This document shows, in pieces, positions 8,276 through 17,009 of a DNA stretch of 64,000 bases. Position 1 is the first letter of the stretch; each line of letters begins with the position of its first letter. Under the pieces are notes generated by a model that saw nothing but the letters and a program-made list of their open reading frames with translations, was not told the DNA's origin and searched no databases. Position numbers and translations under genes: made by a program. The stretch comes from Bacillus timonensis (GTDB lineage: Bacteria > Bacillota > Bacilli > Bacillales > Bacillaceae_L), in assembly GCF_000285535.1 (NCBI RefSeq), contig NZ_HE610987.1:136143-200142 (forward strand), given 5' to 3'.

Positions 8276-10676
8276 CTGATCCCTCCTTTGCTAAACGTAA
8301 TTTAATTAACGAATAAACTCCAAGACCTGCAATACTTAAAACTAGAATTTCAAGCATCGTATCGATTCCACGGAAATCCACTAGAATTGCATTGACGATA
8401 TTTTTTGCCCCCGCAAGTTCATAGGCATTTTCATAAAAGCTTGAAATAGAATCGAAAAGCCGATTTCCATTCACTGATAAAGCTACCAAGGTTACAACCG
8501 CCCCTGCCCCAATGGAAATAATCGCATTTGTTACCTTAAACGGAATCCGACTTATTTCCTTACGCAATTGTGGCAAATGGTAAAAACACAGAAGAAAAAG
8601 CGCTGTTGTTACTGTTTCTACAACTAATTGTGTCAACGCTAAATCAGGTGCACGAAATAGTACAAAGAAAAACGCCACTATAAAACCGAGTGCCCCCACC
8701 GCAACAATTGAAGTAATTCTAGATTTTGAAAATAGCACTGCAACTGCTGATACGACTGCAACAATCATAATTGCAATTTCGAAAGGTGTAGCCGGTGTGT
8801 CATTCGAGGAATCAAAAGAAATTCCATCAAATAGCCAAATGGATCCACCGACAACTACAATCATGAATCCAATGATATAAACCAGATAATCGCGGATAAA
8901 ACCTGTCATGTAAAAATTTGTGATGGATTCAGAAATCTGTTCCATTTTATCTAAAATAAGATTGTATATATGATTGATTGTCAGTGATTGTGGATAAAAA
9001 TGATACACTCGATACCACTTTCTTAAATTGAGATAAAGAATCGTTCCGAGAGCAACTACCCCGACTGTCATCCATAGTTCTGGGCTTAAAAAGCCATGCC
9101 ATGCTTTTATTTTCAAATCCACAACATCTGCTTCTGACAACACAGGAAGTATGGAGGTCAACGCCGGCTTTAATAAATACTTTGAAAGCAAGTTCGGGAA
9201 AAAGAAACCAATTATCACAAGTGAACCTAAAATAATTGGCGAAATCAGCATGCCAAGTGGTGCCTCATGAATGACTCGATCATTGTCGAGCTTATATTTC
9301 CCTCTAAACGTTTTAAATACAAGAATCATACAATAGATAAATGTAAATACACTTGCAATCCATGCAACAATTGGAATTAGTATGCCAATTGTCCCCATGT
9401 GGAAAAAATCCATTTTTGCTGCATTATTAACCGCCGCAAAAAACATTTCCTTACTTAAAAATCCATTAAATGGAGGCAACCCAGCCATGGAAAAGCTACC
9501 TATTACTGTCAGCGTAAAAGAAATCGGCATAAGATGAATCAATCCACCAAGTCTTCGAATATCACGAGTACCTGTTTCATGGTCAATAATTCCAACTACC
9601 ATAAAGAGACTTCCTTTAAAAGTTGAATGGTTAACTAAATGAAAAATAGCAGCAAAGATGGCAGTTCCATATATGGCTGTTTCATCCCCCAGGCCGAAAT
9701 ACATTGCAGCAGACCCAAGACCTAAAAGGCTCATAATTAACCCTAATTGACTGATGGTTGAGTACGCCAATAATGCTTTTAGATCCGTCTGCCGAACGGC
9801 ATTAACTGATCCATAAAGCAATGTAAGTAAGCCGACTCCTGTAACGAGCCAAAACCATACCGATGAACCACCAAAGATCGGAGTTAATCGTCCTACTAGA
9901 TAAATACCTGCCTTAACCATTGTCGCTGAGTGCAAGTATGCACTAATTGGTGTTGGTGCCTCCATCGCATCAGGTAACCAAATGCTAAATGGAAACTGAG
10001 CTGATTTGGTAAAAGCACCCAGTAAAATCAGTACCATTGCGGGTATGAATAAAGGACTTGAAGTAATTGCATCTACATTTAGTAGCATTTCACGAATACT
10101 ATACGTTCCTGAGCTACTTGAAATAATAATGAGGCCTGCAAGCATAGCTAATCCGCCAAAAATAGTAATCAACATAGATTTTTGTGCACCATAACGTGAT
10201 TTTTCACGTTCAAACCAATACGCAATTAACAGAAAAGAGGATACACTCGTCATTTCCCAAAACACGTAAAGAACGAAAACATTATCAGAGAACACTAAAC
10301 CTAACATCGCTCCCATAAAAATAAGTAAATATACGTAAAAGTTATGAAGTTCTTCACGTTCCTTCGACAAGTAAAAAATCGAATATAATATGACCAATGC
10401 ACCAATACCAGTAATTAACAAACCAAATGTCAAACCTAAACCATCAATATATGTTGAAAAATTAATATCATAGGAAGGTATCCAAGGAATGCTAATGAGG
10501 ATGGAATCTCCATTTGCAATAGTTGGAATAAATGTTATAAGATAGGTAAATATCAGAAGTGGCACGAAAAAAACGAACCAGCCTGTATGAAGTCGTGGAG
10601 TGAATTTTTTATATAATATAGGAACAAACACGGCAAAAATAAATGGTAACATGATTAAAAAATGGAACCAATACAA
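8259..10676 (-). CDS. mrpA: Mrp Na+/H+ antiporter subunit MrpA
   Basis: 805-residue polytopic protein, homologous to NuoL with extra C-terminal helices. Key features: FWEMTSVSSFLLIAYW near residues 140-155 (Glu of helix 5), FTKSAQFPFSIWLPDAMEAP near 223-242 (Lys of helix 7), AYLHSATMVKAGIYL near 246-260, and the C-terminal FRAPDLALTQLVVETVTTALF segment shared with NuoJ-like subunits. Start is TTG with AAGGAGGGG nine bases upstream. First gene of a complete mrpABCDEFG operon that exchanges cytoplasmic Na+ (or K+) for external H+ and supports pH and salt homeostasis. Regulatory sites are not obvious in the 250 bases upstream. Confidence 0.96.
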   Translation of the reverse strand: MYWFHFLIMLPFIFAVFVPILYKKFTPRLHTGWFVFFVPLLIFTYLITFIPTIANGDSILISIPWIPSYDINFSTYIDGLGLTFGLLITGIGALVILYSIFYLSKEREELHNFYVYLLIFMGAMLGLVFSDNVFVLYVFWEMTSVSSFLLIAYWFEREKSRYGAQKSMLITIFGGLAMLAGLIIISSSSGTYSIREMLLNVDAITSSPLFIPAMVLILLGAFTKSAQFPFSIWLPDAMEAPTPISAYLHSATMVKAGIYLVGRLTPIFGGSSVWFWLVTGVGLLTLLYGSVNAVRQTDLKALLAYSTISQLGLIMSLLGLGSAAMYFGLGDETAIYGTAIFAAIFHLVNHSTFKGSLFMVVGIIDHETGTRDIRRLGGLIHLMPISFTLTVIGSFSMAGLPPFNGFLSKEMFFAAVNNAAKMDFFHMGTIGILIPIVAWIASVFTFIYCMILVFKTFRGKYKLDNDRVIHEAPLGMLISPIILGSLVIIGFFFPNLLSKYLLKPALTSILPVLSEADVVDLKIKAWHGFLSPELWMTVGVVALGTILYLNLRKWYRVYHFYPQSLTINHIYNLILDKMEQISESITNFYMTGFIRDYLVYIIGFMIVVVGGSIWLFDGISFDSSNDTPATPFEIAIMIVAVVSAVAVLFSKSRITSIVAVGALGFIVAFFFVLFRAPDLALTQLVVETVTTALFLLCFYHLPQLRKEISRIPFKVTNAIISIGAGAVVTLVALSVNGNRLFDSISSFYENAYELAGAKNIVNAILVDFRGIDTMLEILVLSIAGLGVYSLIKLRLAKEGSDEGTK

Positions 10677-10929
10677 TGGAATCCCCTCCTTAAATCCGGA
10701 TGTTTTTTACAATTTAGTTTTATAGATTGACTCATTTTGTAGCATGCGATATAGTCATACATAGTTTATAAATAAATAACTTTGCAAACATTATTGACAG
10801 CTATAGGTGGTGTGAAAAATGCCAGCCCCTTCTAATAAAGGGATTGTCTTTTAGTGGTTTTTCATTTTAAACGGAAACGGAAAAATAGGTAGACTTATGA
10901 TTCACATCATTCTTTGAGGTGAGTAAAAC

Positions 10930-11619
10930 ATGAAAATGATAAAAGAAAGAATGGATGAGAGTATCCTCGTCTGTGTATATTATGGTCCAAATGGAGAGCG
11001 TCTTATCCAACGCGGTTGTAAGATTGCAAAAATGCTAGATTGTCCACTGTATATTTTGACCGTCGATCCAAAGCCTTTCGATGACCTCGACCCTGAAAAA
11101 GTTAACTATATAGCGAGATGGAAAGAATTAGCTGAACAACATAGTGCGGATGCATTTATTATAAAGGACAATGAAAAAAGACCAATTTCAAAAGTGATTG
11201 CCGATGTTGCTAGAGAGAAAAATGTAACTCAAATTATTCTTGGCCAAACTGCACAAAGCCGCTGGGAACAAATCGCAAAAGGTTCAATAATTAATTCATT
11301 ATTAAAAGAAATTCCGTTCGTTGACCTTCATATTATCTCAGTTGCCCGATACCTTAAAAACACTGAAGGTCAATTTGAAAAAGGAGTCCGTGCATACCTT
11401 GTTAAGGAAGATGAACATTACCGTCTCATCTTTAAACATACAAAAGACGTTCTCTTTGAAGGAATCTTCTTTAAGGAATTTGGAACTGATTTTAATAATG
11501 GAATTTTTAAATTCATGAAAGACCAGAAGACATTACAGGTTCAAGTGAAAGAGGACATCGTGACCGATTTTACTAATGTAGATATGAACACAAATCTAGA
11601 TGATGAAGACTTTTTATAA
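10930..11619 (+). CDS. Universal stress protein (UspA-type domain)
   Basis: 229-residue cytoplasmic protein. Residues 10-140 form a Usp-like alpha/beta fold: ILVCVYYGPNGERLIQRG (first strand and helix), LDCPLYILTV, and ITQIILGQTAQSRW, resembling the Usp module of KdpD sensor kinases. The C-terminal 90 residues are charged and not recognised. Start ATG follows GAGGTGAG. It is divergent from the mrp operon, an association also seen in other Bacillaceae, which suggests a role in ion or osmotic stress; the exact role is unknown. A clear intrinsic terminator follows directly. Confidence 0.8.
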   Translation: MKMIKERMDESILVCVYYGPNGERLIQRGCKIAKMLDCPLYILTVDPKPFDDLDPEKVNYIARWKELAEQHSADAFIIKDNEKRPISKVIADVAREKNVTQIILGQTAQSRWEQIAKGSIINSLLKEIPFVDLHIISVARYLKNTEGQFEKGVRAYLVKEDEHYRLIFKHTKDVLFEGIFFKEFGTDFNNGIFKFMKDQKTLQVQVKEDIVTDFTNVDMNTNLDDEDFL

Positions 11620-11622
11620 TCC

Positions 11623-11649
11623 CTCTGCCTTTTAGGCAGAGTTTTTTTT
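11623..11649 (+). terminator. Intrinsic terminator of the Usp gene
   Basis: CTCTGCC at 11623-11629 pairs with GGCAGAG at 11635-11641, followed by eight T. It begins four bases after the Usp stop codon. Confidence 0.9.
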
Positions 11650-11705
11650 AGCCCATACGATGTGGGTCACAAAGACGTAGCCACAGGACGCGTCGGTCTT
11701 AGTCT
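11650..11705. repeat. Dispersed repeat with GCCACAGGACGCG core
   Basis: The stretch GTGGGTCACAAAGACGTAGCC and the following CACAGGACGCGTCGGTC resemble a Bacillus intergenic repeat type known to me by pattern only. A related ACCACATCCTGTGGT motif occurs at 40456-40470. Confidence 0.4.
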
Positions 11706-11722
11706 TTGATTCGCTAAATATT

Positions 11723-12285
11723 TTATAAGTTTACATCCACTTTCACTAATCGCTTTTCTTCTTTATTAATTCCTATATATTTCAATGTTTCAGATGGTGA
11801 ATGGTGGTTATAAATATCCATTAAAATAGAAATCGCAATTCCTTTTAGATAGGCATGGTAACCAAATGTTTTTCGGAGCGTGTGCATTCCAATTTTCCCA
11901 GGAATACCAACCTCTTTAGCAGCATTGTGTATGATACGGTAAGCCTGCTGTCTGGAAATTGGCTGATTATCCTTTTTTGATTTGAATAAAAAATCACTGG
12001 CTTCATATTCTTGGGTACTTAGATACTCGCTTAGTTCCATCTTTATCATATTGTTTAAATAATAAGCTTTTCCCTCCCCGCTTGTTATGTCCTTCACATA
12101 AAGGAATTCTTTCATTCCAGAATCATCCAATACGTCTTCCACACGCAAGGAAAGTAAATCACTCACCTTAATTCCTGTATTAATGCCGAACACAAAAAGT
12201 AATAAATCTCTTTGAGACTGCTTTTTTAATATCGCTTTTATTGCATTTATTTTTTTACGTCCTTAATTGGATCGACAAACTCCAT
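11723..12285 (-). pseudogene. Tyrosine recombinase/integrase, frameshifted
   Basis: Remnant of a small phage-integrase-type (XerC/D fold) recombinase. The original start is the ATG at 12283-12285, behind GGGAGGA; the frame reads MEFVDPIKDVKK and then hits TAA in a run of seven A (12250-12256 on the + strand as T). One extra A would restore the frame through INAIKAILKK and on into FGINTGIKVSDLL, giving about 187 residues. The catalytic HTLR, HH and KYIGI (nucleophilic Tyr) motifs are intact in the 3' part; the first catalytic Arg is Lys here (TGIKVSD). An open part begins at an internal GTG (12193). Either a dead gene or one subject to homopolymer slippage; a sequencing error in the A-run is also possible. 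Confidence 0.8.
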
Positions 12286-12531
12286 CGATATCCTCCCGCT
12301 AATGTTACATAACATAAAATTAACACACATTAAGTTACATGACAAGAAACTTGCTTACAAATTCATTGGAAAAAGTGTTCCCTATTTTTTTGAAATATTA
12401 ATAAATTCATTGTTATATACACTATTTCAGCTTCAAAAAAAAGGATTATTTTGTTGGAAGCAGGGCAAATTATAAAAAATCTTCCTTAGTAATTATCACT
12501 ATTTTCACAGTTGAAAGGAGTTTTATGAACA

Positions 12532-14754
12532 ATGGGTAAGTTTGGATGGATTATTATTTTGGTCCTCCTTGTGATTGCCATTGGAGCTGGTGTGATTATT
12601 TCACAAAACATCGGCGAAGAAGAACAGGCTGAGCAAGGTGTTGAAAATCAAGAAGGAGCAACCGAAAAACAGAAATTTGACAAAGATAAGCATTTTTCAG
12701 TACAGCATAAGGATTATCCAGGAAAAATCGCTCCAAAATTTTCTGGGGATGATCTTGCAAAAGCTCCAACAGGAGATTGGATTACAAACGGTGGAAATAT
12801 CTTTAACGGAAGATACTCGCCACTTGATAAAATCACTAAATCTAATGTAAAAGGTTTAAAGGCTGAATGGGTGACAAGTCTCGGCTCTGGATATGAGTTT
12901 AAATATTCAGGTGAGGCTACTCCAATCGTCTATGATGGGGTTATGTTTACCATTACTGGAGCAGATGACGTTCAAGCCATCGATGCTAAAACTGGTGAAT
13001 TAATTTGGGAATATCGCCCCGAATTAGCCGCAAATTTAGATACCGTCTGCTGTGGTTGGACAAGTAGAGGTGTTGGTTTAGGAGATGGAAGGGTTTATGT
13101 TGGCCTGTTAGATGCTAGGTTAATTGCCTTGGATCAAAAAACAGGTGAAATCATTTGGGAAACGAAAGTAGAGGATTGGGAAAAAGGTTATAACATTACA
13201 AGTGCCCCTCTTTATTATAACGGAATGGTATATACTGGGGTCGCTGGTGGTGAGTATGGGATTCGTGGTTTTGTTGCTGCCTTTGATGCAGAAAAAGGGG
13301 AACAAGTTTGGAAAACCCATACCGTCCCGGGTCCTGATGAAAAGGGACATGATACTTGGCCTAAGGATACCGACGCTTGGAAAAGAGGCGGAGCAGCTGT
13401 ATGGCAAACACCTGCTATTGACCCTGAACTAGGAATTCTCTATCTATCTACAGGTAATCCGTCTGCAGACCTAGATGGAAGTGCTCGTGAAGGTGACAAC
13501 TTATTTTCCGATTCCGTCTTGGCATTGGATGCTAAAACTGGTGAATACAAATGGCACTTCCAGGAAGTACACCATGATATTTGGGACATGGATGCGCCAA
13601 ACCCGGTCGTTCTATTTGATGTAGAAATGGATGGAAAGAAGAGAAAAGGCATTGCACAGGCTGGAAAAACAGGGTGGCTCTACATATTGGACCGAACAAA
13701 TGGTGAGCCATTGATTGGTATTGAAGAAAAACCAGTTCCACAGGATGAAAGACAAAAGACAGCCAAAACGCAGCCTTTCCCAGTAGGAGATGCATTCATA
13801 CCGCAAAAAGTCACTGAGGAAGATGTGAAAAAGGACTTCGCTGATGATTGGAAAGGTAAAATTGGGAATATCTTCACACCATTCTGGGATGAATTTGTCA
13901 CATTAAAACCTGGTCCTCAAGGTGGAGCAAACTGGCCACCATCAGCATATAATCCAAATACTGAGCTATTTTACTTAATGGCAAATGATACGTACTTTTC
14001 ATACTCACATCATGAAGGTGATGAAGCAAATAACTACAAAGAAGGCGAAGTATGGCTTGGAAGTGTATGGCAGCCAGTACCGAACTCTCCTGGTCGTGGT
14101 GTTGTAACAGCTATGGATATAAAAACAAATAAAATTGTATGGCAGAAACATTGGGATCAAATTGCCTATAGTGGACTTTTAACAACAAAAGGCGACCTTT
14201 TGTTTGCAGGGCATAACGATGGCCGTATTATTGCCTTTGATGCAACAAACGGAAATGAGTTATGGGAGTTTAAGATGGATGCGGGAGCAAATGCGCCACC
14301 TATCACATATGAAATTGACGGTAAACAATATATATCTATTTTTGCTGCCGGTAACTCACTTGCAGGAACTACTCATGGAGACAAAATTTATACCTTCTCT
14401 CTCGAAGGAGCTTATGCATCCGTGGAAGATATACCTGAAGATAAAATCAACAAATCACCAACAGCAAACGACCCCGCAGCTACAGACAAGAAACAAGATG
14501 CAGAAGAATCAGATAAGTCAACTGCACATCAGGGTGCAGACGTATACAAGAACAACTGTTTAGCTTGTCATGGTGACAACGGTGAAGGTGGACATAATGG
14601 TCCTAATCTTCAAACTAGTTCTTTCTTGAAAGACAGAGATAAATTAATTACCCAAATCAAAAATGGTAGTGCCGGAATGCCTCCATTTAAGGATACTTTA
14701 AATGATGATCAAATAAATGCATTAGTTGAATATCTAGAAAGTATTGCAAAATAA
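12532..14754 (+). CDS. PQQ-dependent dehydrogenase fused to cytochrome c, membrane-anchored
   Basis: 740-residue quinohemoprotein of the methanol/ethanol dehydrogenase family. Residues 5-24 are an uncleaved membrane anchor; about 75-630 form the eight-bladed PQQ propeller with adjacent cysteines C173-C174, metal ligand Glu241 (GGEYGIRG), Trp291, Asn309 (STGNP) and catalytic Asp352 in HHDIWDMD. The residue two positions later is Asp354, the extra ligand that marks lanthanide-dependent enzymes (calcium enzymes have Ala or similar). Residues 665-740 are a cytochrome c domain, CLACH (676-680) with Met716 as probable axial ligand. It should oxidise an alcohol or sugar alcohol on the outer face of the membrane and pass electrons to the respiratory chain. 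No pqq synthesis genes are in the window. Confidence 0.92.
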   Translation: MGKFGWIIILVLLVIAIGAGVIISQNIGEEEQAEQGVENQEGATEKQKFDKDKHFSVQHKDYPGKIAPKFSGDDLAKAPTGDWITNGGNIFNGRYSPLDKITKSNVKGLKAEWVTSLGSGYEFKYSGEATPIVYDGVMFTITGADDVQAIDAKTGELIWEYRPELAANLDTVCCGWTSRGVGLGDGRVYVGLLDARLIALDQKTGEIIWETKVEDWEKGYNITSAPLYYNGMVYTGVAGGEYGIRGFVAAFDAEKGEQVWKTHTVPGPDEKGHDTWPKDTDAWKRGGAAVWQTPAIDPELGILYLSTGNPSADLDGSAREGDNLFSDSVLALDAKTGEYKWHFQEVHHDIWDMDAPNPVVLFDVEMDGKKRKGIAQAGKTGWLYILDRTNGEPLIGIEEKPVPQDERQKTAKTQPFPVGDAFIPQKVTEEDVKKDFADDWKGKIGNIFTPFWDEFVTLKPGPQGGANWPPSAYNPNTELFYLMANDTYFSYSHHEGDEANNYKEGEVWLGSVWQPVPNSPGRGVVTAMDIKTNKIVWQKHWDQIAYSGLLTTKGDLLFAGHNDGRIIAFDATNGNELWEFKMDAGANAPPITYEIDGKQYISIFAAGNSLAGTTHGDKIYTFSLEGAYASVEDIPEDKINKSPTANDPAATDKKQDAEESDKSTAHQGADVYKNNCLACHGDNGEGGHNGPNLQTSSFLKDRDKLITQIKNGSAGMPPFKDTLNDDQINALVEYLESIAK

Positions 14755-14762
14755 AAGCACAT

Positions 14763-14802
14763 AAAAAAGGTAATCGCTCAAAAAGGGCGATTACCTTTTT
14801 GC
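14763..14802 (+). terminator. Intrinsic terminator of the PQQ dehydrogenase gene
   Basis: GGTAATCGC (14769-14777) pairs with GCGATTACC (14787-14795), flanked by six A on the left and five T on the right, so it could act in both directions. Confidence 0.93.
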
Positions 14803-14813
14803 TTTTTTGAACC

Positions 14814-14930
14814 TATGAAGGTACTTCTTTCGTTTCTTACGTTCCGCTTGGGTCTTCATTACACCGATTAAGACTCTTCCCTCCTTTCTTCCGTTCCGTT
14901 TGGGTCTTCATTCCTACTGATTCTCCCAGA
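14814..14930. repeat. 52-bp dispersed repeat, two full units plus a partial
   Basis: Units start at 14814 (TATGAAGGTACTTC), 14866 (GATTAAGACTCTTC) and 14918 (TGATTCTCCC), exactly 52 bases apart. The first two share the core CGTTCCGCTTGGGTCTTCATT / CGTTCCGTTTGGGTCTTCATT. Same head and tail motifs as the seven-unit array at 42561-42924. Confidence 0.8.
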
Positions 14931-15294
14931 ACACTTGATATTTTTTGTTTTAGTATTTGTCCGCCTTTATGATCTACAAAAACAGCAAAGGTATACAAAT
15001 ATAACTTTCTATATGTGACTTTCAGTGAATTAAGTTATCACCAGAGGGTTACTTGCCTATACTCGACTATTTATCCAAGTCTTTAAACAGATTTATAGGT
15101 ATGCTTACATCTTGTTAAGGATACATCTTGTGGTCTTCAATCATGTGAAATCTCTTTTCCACTAAAATACTATCTTACTTTAACGCTTTCGACAAAAAAA
15201 TTATCAAAAAACATAAAATATTGTAGAAAAATAATCGAAAGATGTTATAATGTTCAATATCATCTAAAATTTTCAGAAAATAGGGGGCAATATC
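14931..15294. other. Gene-free leader region upstream of the TRAP operon
   Basis: About 360 bases without an ORF I can support. AT-rich; a TATAAT at 15246-15251 with a weak TTGTAG 19 bases upstream is the only promoter-like pair close to the TRAP gene. The long leader could hold regulatory sites, but I recognise none. Confidence 0.4.
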
Positions 15295-16332
15295 ATGAAA
15301 GGTAGAAAACTTTCATGGATGGTACTCTTCTTAGTGTTTGCTTTAGTTCTAGCAGCATGTGGAGGTACTGAATCCAGTAAAGAAAGCGACTCATCATCTG
15401 ATGGCGCTAAAGACGAAGGAAAAACATACACACTTAAAGCAGGGCATTCTCAAACAGAGGAACACCCTTATCATCTTGCATTACTTGATTTAGCTAAAAA
15501 TGTGAAAGAACGTACGAATGGAAAAGTTACAATTGAAATCTTCCCATTAAACCAATTAGGAGCAGAGAGAGAATTAACTGAAGCTCTTACACTTGGAACT
15601 GCTGATATGTCAATTTCTTCCACAGCACCAATTGCAAACTTCTATCCTCAAATTGGCATTGTTGATTTACCATTCTTATTTGAATCAAGAGAACATGCAT
15701 ACAGTGTGCTTGATGGAAAAGTTGGACAAGATCTGTTAGCTGGTATGGAAGATGTTGGACTCGTTGGTCTTGCTTGGGCTGAAAATGGTTTCCGTCACAT
15801 CACAAACAGCAAGCATCCTATAACAAAACCAGAGGACTTAAAAGGTTTAAAAATCCGTACTCAAGAAAACCAAATTCACCTTGATGCATTCAATGCACTT
15901 GGCGCTCAACCAACTCCAATGGCTTGGAACGAAGCATTAACTGCCCTTCAACAAGGTGTTGTTGATGCTCAAGAAAATCCTTTAATTATTGCTGATACGT
16001 ATAAGCTTTATGATTCTAACCAAAAATACATGACATTAACAGGACATATATACTCACCTGCAGTTGTAATGTTTAGTAAATCTGTTTGGGATACACTTCC
16101 AGCTGAATACCAAGAGATTCTTAAAGAAGAAGCAAAAATTGCTGGTGACAAAGTGCGCGAGCTTAGCACAAAAGCTGATACTGATTCTTTACAGGTTGTA
16201 AAAGACGCTGGTATGGAAGTTATCGAAGATGTAGATGTACAGCCATTCCGTGATGCAATTCAATCTGTATATGAAAAATACGAAAAAGACTTTGGTAAGG
16301 AAAATATTGAAGCAATCTTAAACGGTAATTAA
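15295..16332 (+). CDS. TRAP transporter solute-binding protein (DctP type), lipoprotein
   Basis: 345-residue extracytoplasmic lipoprotein of the DctP family that binds small carboxylates for a TRAP transporter. The lipobox is LAAC (Cys22), followed by a Ser/Asp-rich linker. Family patterns: [16 protein letters not shown] near residues 51-66, [16 protein letters not shown], and [28 protein letters not shown], whose Arg normally salt-bridges the ligand carboxylate. ATG preceded by AGGGGGC. It is the first gene of a three-gene operon; a terminator-like hairpin after it should give excess binding protein over permease. Substrate unknown. Confidence 0.93.
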   Translation: MKGRKLSWMVLFLVFALVLAACGGTESSKESDSSSDGAKDEGKTYTLKAGHSQTEEHPYHLALLDLAKNVKERTNGKVTIEIFPLNQLGAERELTEALTLGTADMSISSTAPIANFYPQIGIVDLPFLFESREHAYSVLDGKVGQDLLAGMEDVGLVGLAWAENGFRHITNSKHPITKPEDLKGLKIRTQENQIHLDAFNALGAQPTPMAWNEALTALQQGVVDAQENPLIIADTYKLYDSNQKYMTLTGHIYSPAVVMFSKSVWDTLPAEYQEILKEEAKIAGDKVRELSTKADTDSLQVVKDAGMEVIEDVDVQPFRDAIQSVYEKYEKDFGKENIEAILNGN

Positions 16333-16340
16333 TCTAAATA

Positions 16341-16379
16341 AAAAACTTGGTGAGTGCTTCCGCACAATCCAAGTTTTTA
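16341..16379 (+). terminator. Hairpin terminator/attenuator behind the solute-binding gene
   Basis: AAAAACTTGG (16341-16350) pairs with CCAAGTTTTT (16369-16378); an inner GTGC/GCAC stem (16354-16357 with 16362-16365) extends it. Placement between binding-protein and permease genes fits partial termination. Confidence 0.8.
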
Positions 16380-16522
16380 ACTTTATTCAGTCGGGGTTCA
16401 AACCCCGACTGAATAAAGTTAAAAGCCTCCGGCGGATGCCACAGATTTTCAAAGGAAGCTTTTCGAGCAGGCTCGAAAAAATCTGGGCGCAAATACGCCA
16501 AGGCGTATTTGATTTGATAATA
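16379..16522. repeat. Structured intercistronic repeat element
   Basis: Starts with a perfect 20-bp inverted repeat (AACTTTATTCAGTCGGGGTT at 16379-16398 with its complement at 16401-16420). It continues with CTCCGGCGGATGCCACAG, a TTTCGAGCAGGCTCGAAA hairpin nested between AGATTTTC and GAAAAAATCT, and an AAATACGCC/GGCGTATTT hairpin (about 16493-16512). The multi-hairpin build looks like a mobile palindromic repeat unit inserted in the operon. Confidence 0.65.
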
Positions 16523-16535
16523 AGGGGAAATACAG

Positions 16536-17009
16536 GTGAAAAAGATAGTAGATGTAATAAATGGATTTTTTAAATGGATATTGATTGTCCTATTTTTTGT
16601 ATTGGTCGTCGTTGTCTTTTTACAGGTCCTCTTTCGTTTCGTTCTGGAACAACCATTAGCATGGACTGAGGAGTTAGGACGATACTTACTCGTGTGGACT
16701 ACCTTCCTAGGGGCCGGTTATGGCATGAGTGTAAAAGCACACCCTGGGGTTGAAATTCTTTATGACGCTTTTGGTCCTACCTTAAAAAAGATACTAAATG
16801 TAGTCATTGCAATTCTCGTTATATTTTTCTTTTGGCAGGTTATTGTTCACAGCTTCGACTTTATCGAACGTAGTATGATTCAAAAGTCTCCTGTTCTACA
16901 AATACCAATGGGATATATCTATACAGTCATTCCGATATCAAGCGTACTTTTTATCATCAATCTGCTTTATGTCGTAATTTCTGATTGGAATAAGGAGGCG
17001 AAGAACTAA
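16536..17009 (+). CDS. TRAP transporter small permease (DctQ type)
   Basis: 157-residue membrane protein with four transmembrane helices: about residues 13-35, 50-68, 88-108 and 127-148. The stretch [26 protein letters not shown] near residues 28-53 is the DctQ family signature. It forms the small subunit that supports the large permease and docks the binding protein. Start is GTG after AAGGGGAAATACAG. Overlaps the following gene by one base (TAATG). Confidence 0.93.
   Translation: MKKIVDVINGFFKWILIVLFFVLVVVVFLQVLFRFVLEQPLAWTEELGRYLLVWTTFLGAGYGMSVKAHPGVEILYDAFGPTLKKILNVVIAILVIFFFWQVIVHSFDFIERSMIQKSPVLQIPMGYIYTVIPISSVLFIINLLYVVISDWNKEAKN

Noticed and set aside
4821-10676. Long antisense ORFs opposite the mrp genes
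   Set aside because: They mirror hydrophobic codons of the mrp genes, lack ribosome sites and have no family features.
11723-12285. Prophage or genomic island marked by the integrase
   Set aside because: No other phage or mobility genes, no tRNA and no att-like direct repeats are seen nearby; the integrase is a lone broken gene.
14931-15294. T-box or other known riboswitch in the TRAP leader
   Set aside because: No T-box TGGNACCGCG-type bulge, S-box or other recognised core was found on reading.
16379-16420. rho-independent terminator at the 20-bp perfect hairpin
   Set aside because: No T-run follows and a better terminator-like stem lies just upstream; treated as part of a repeat element.
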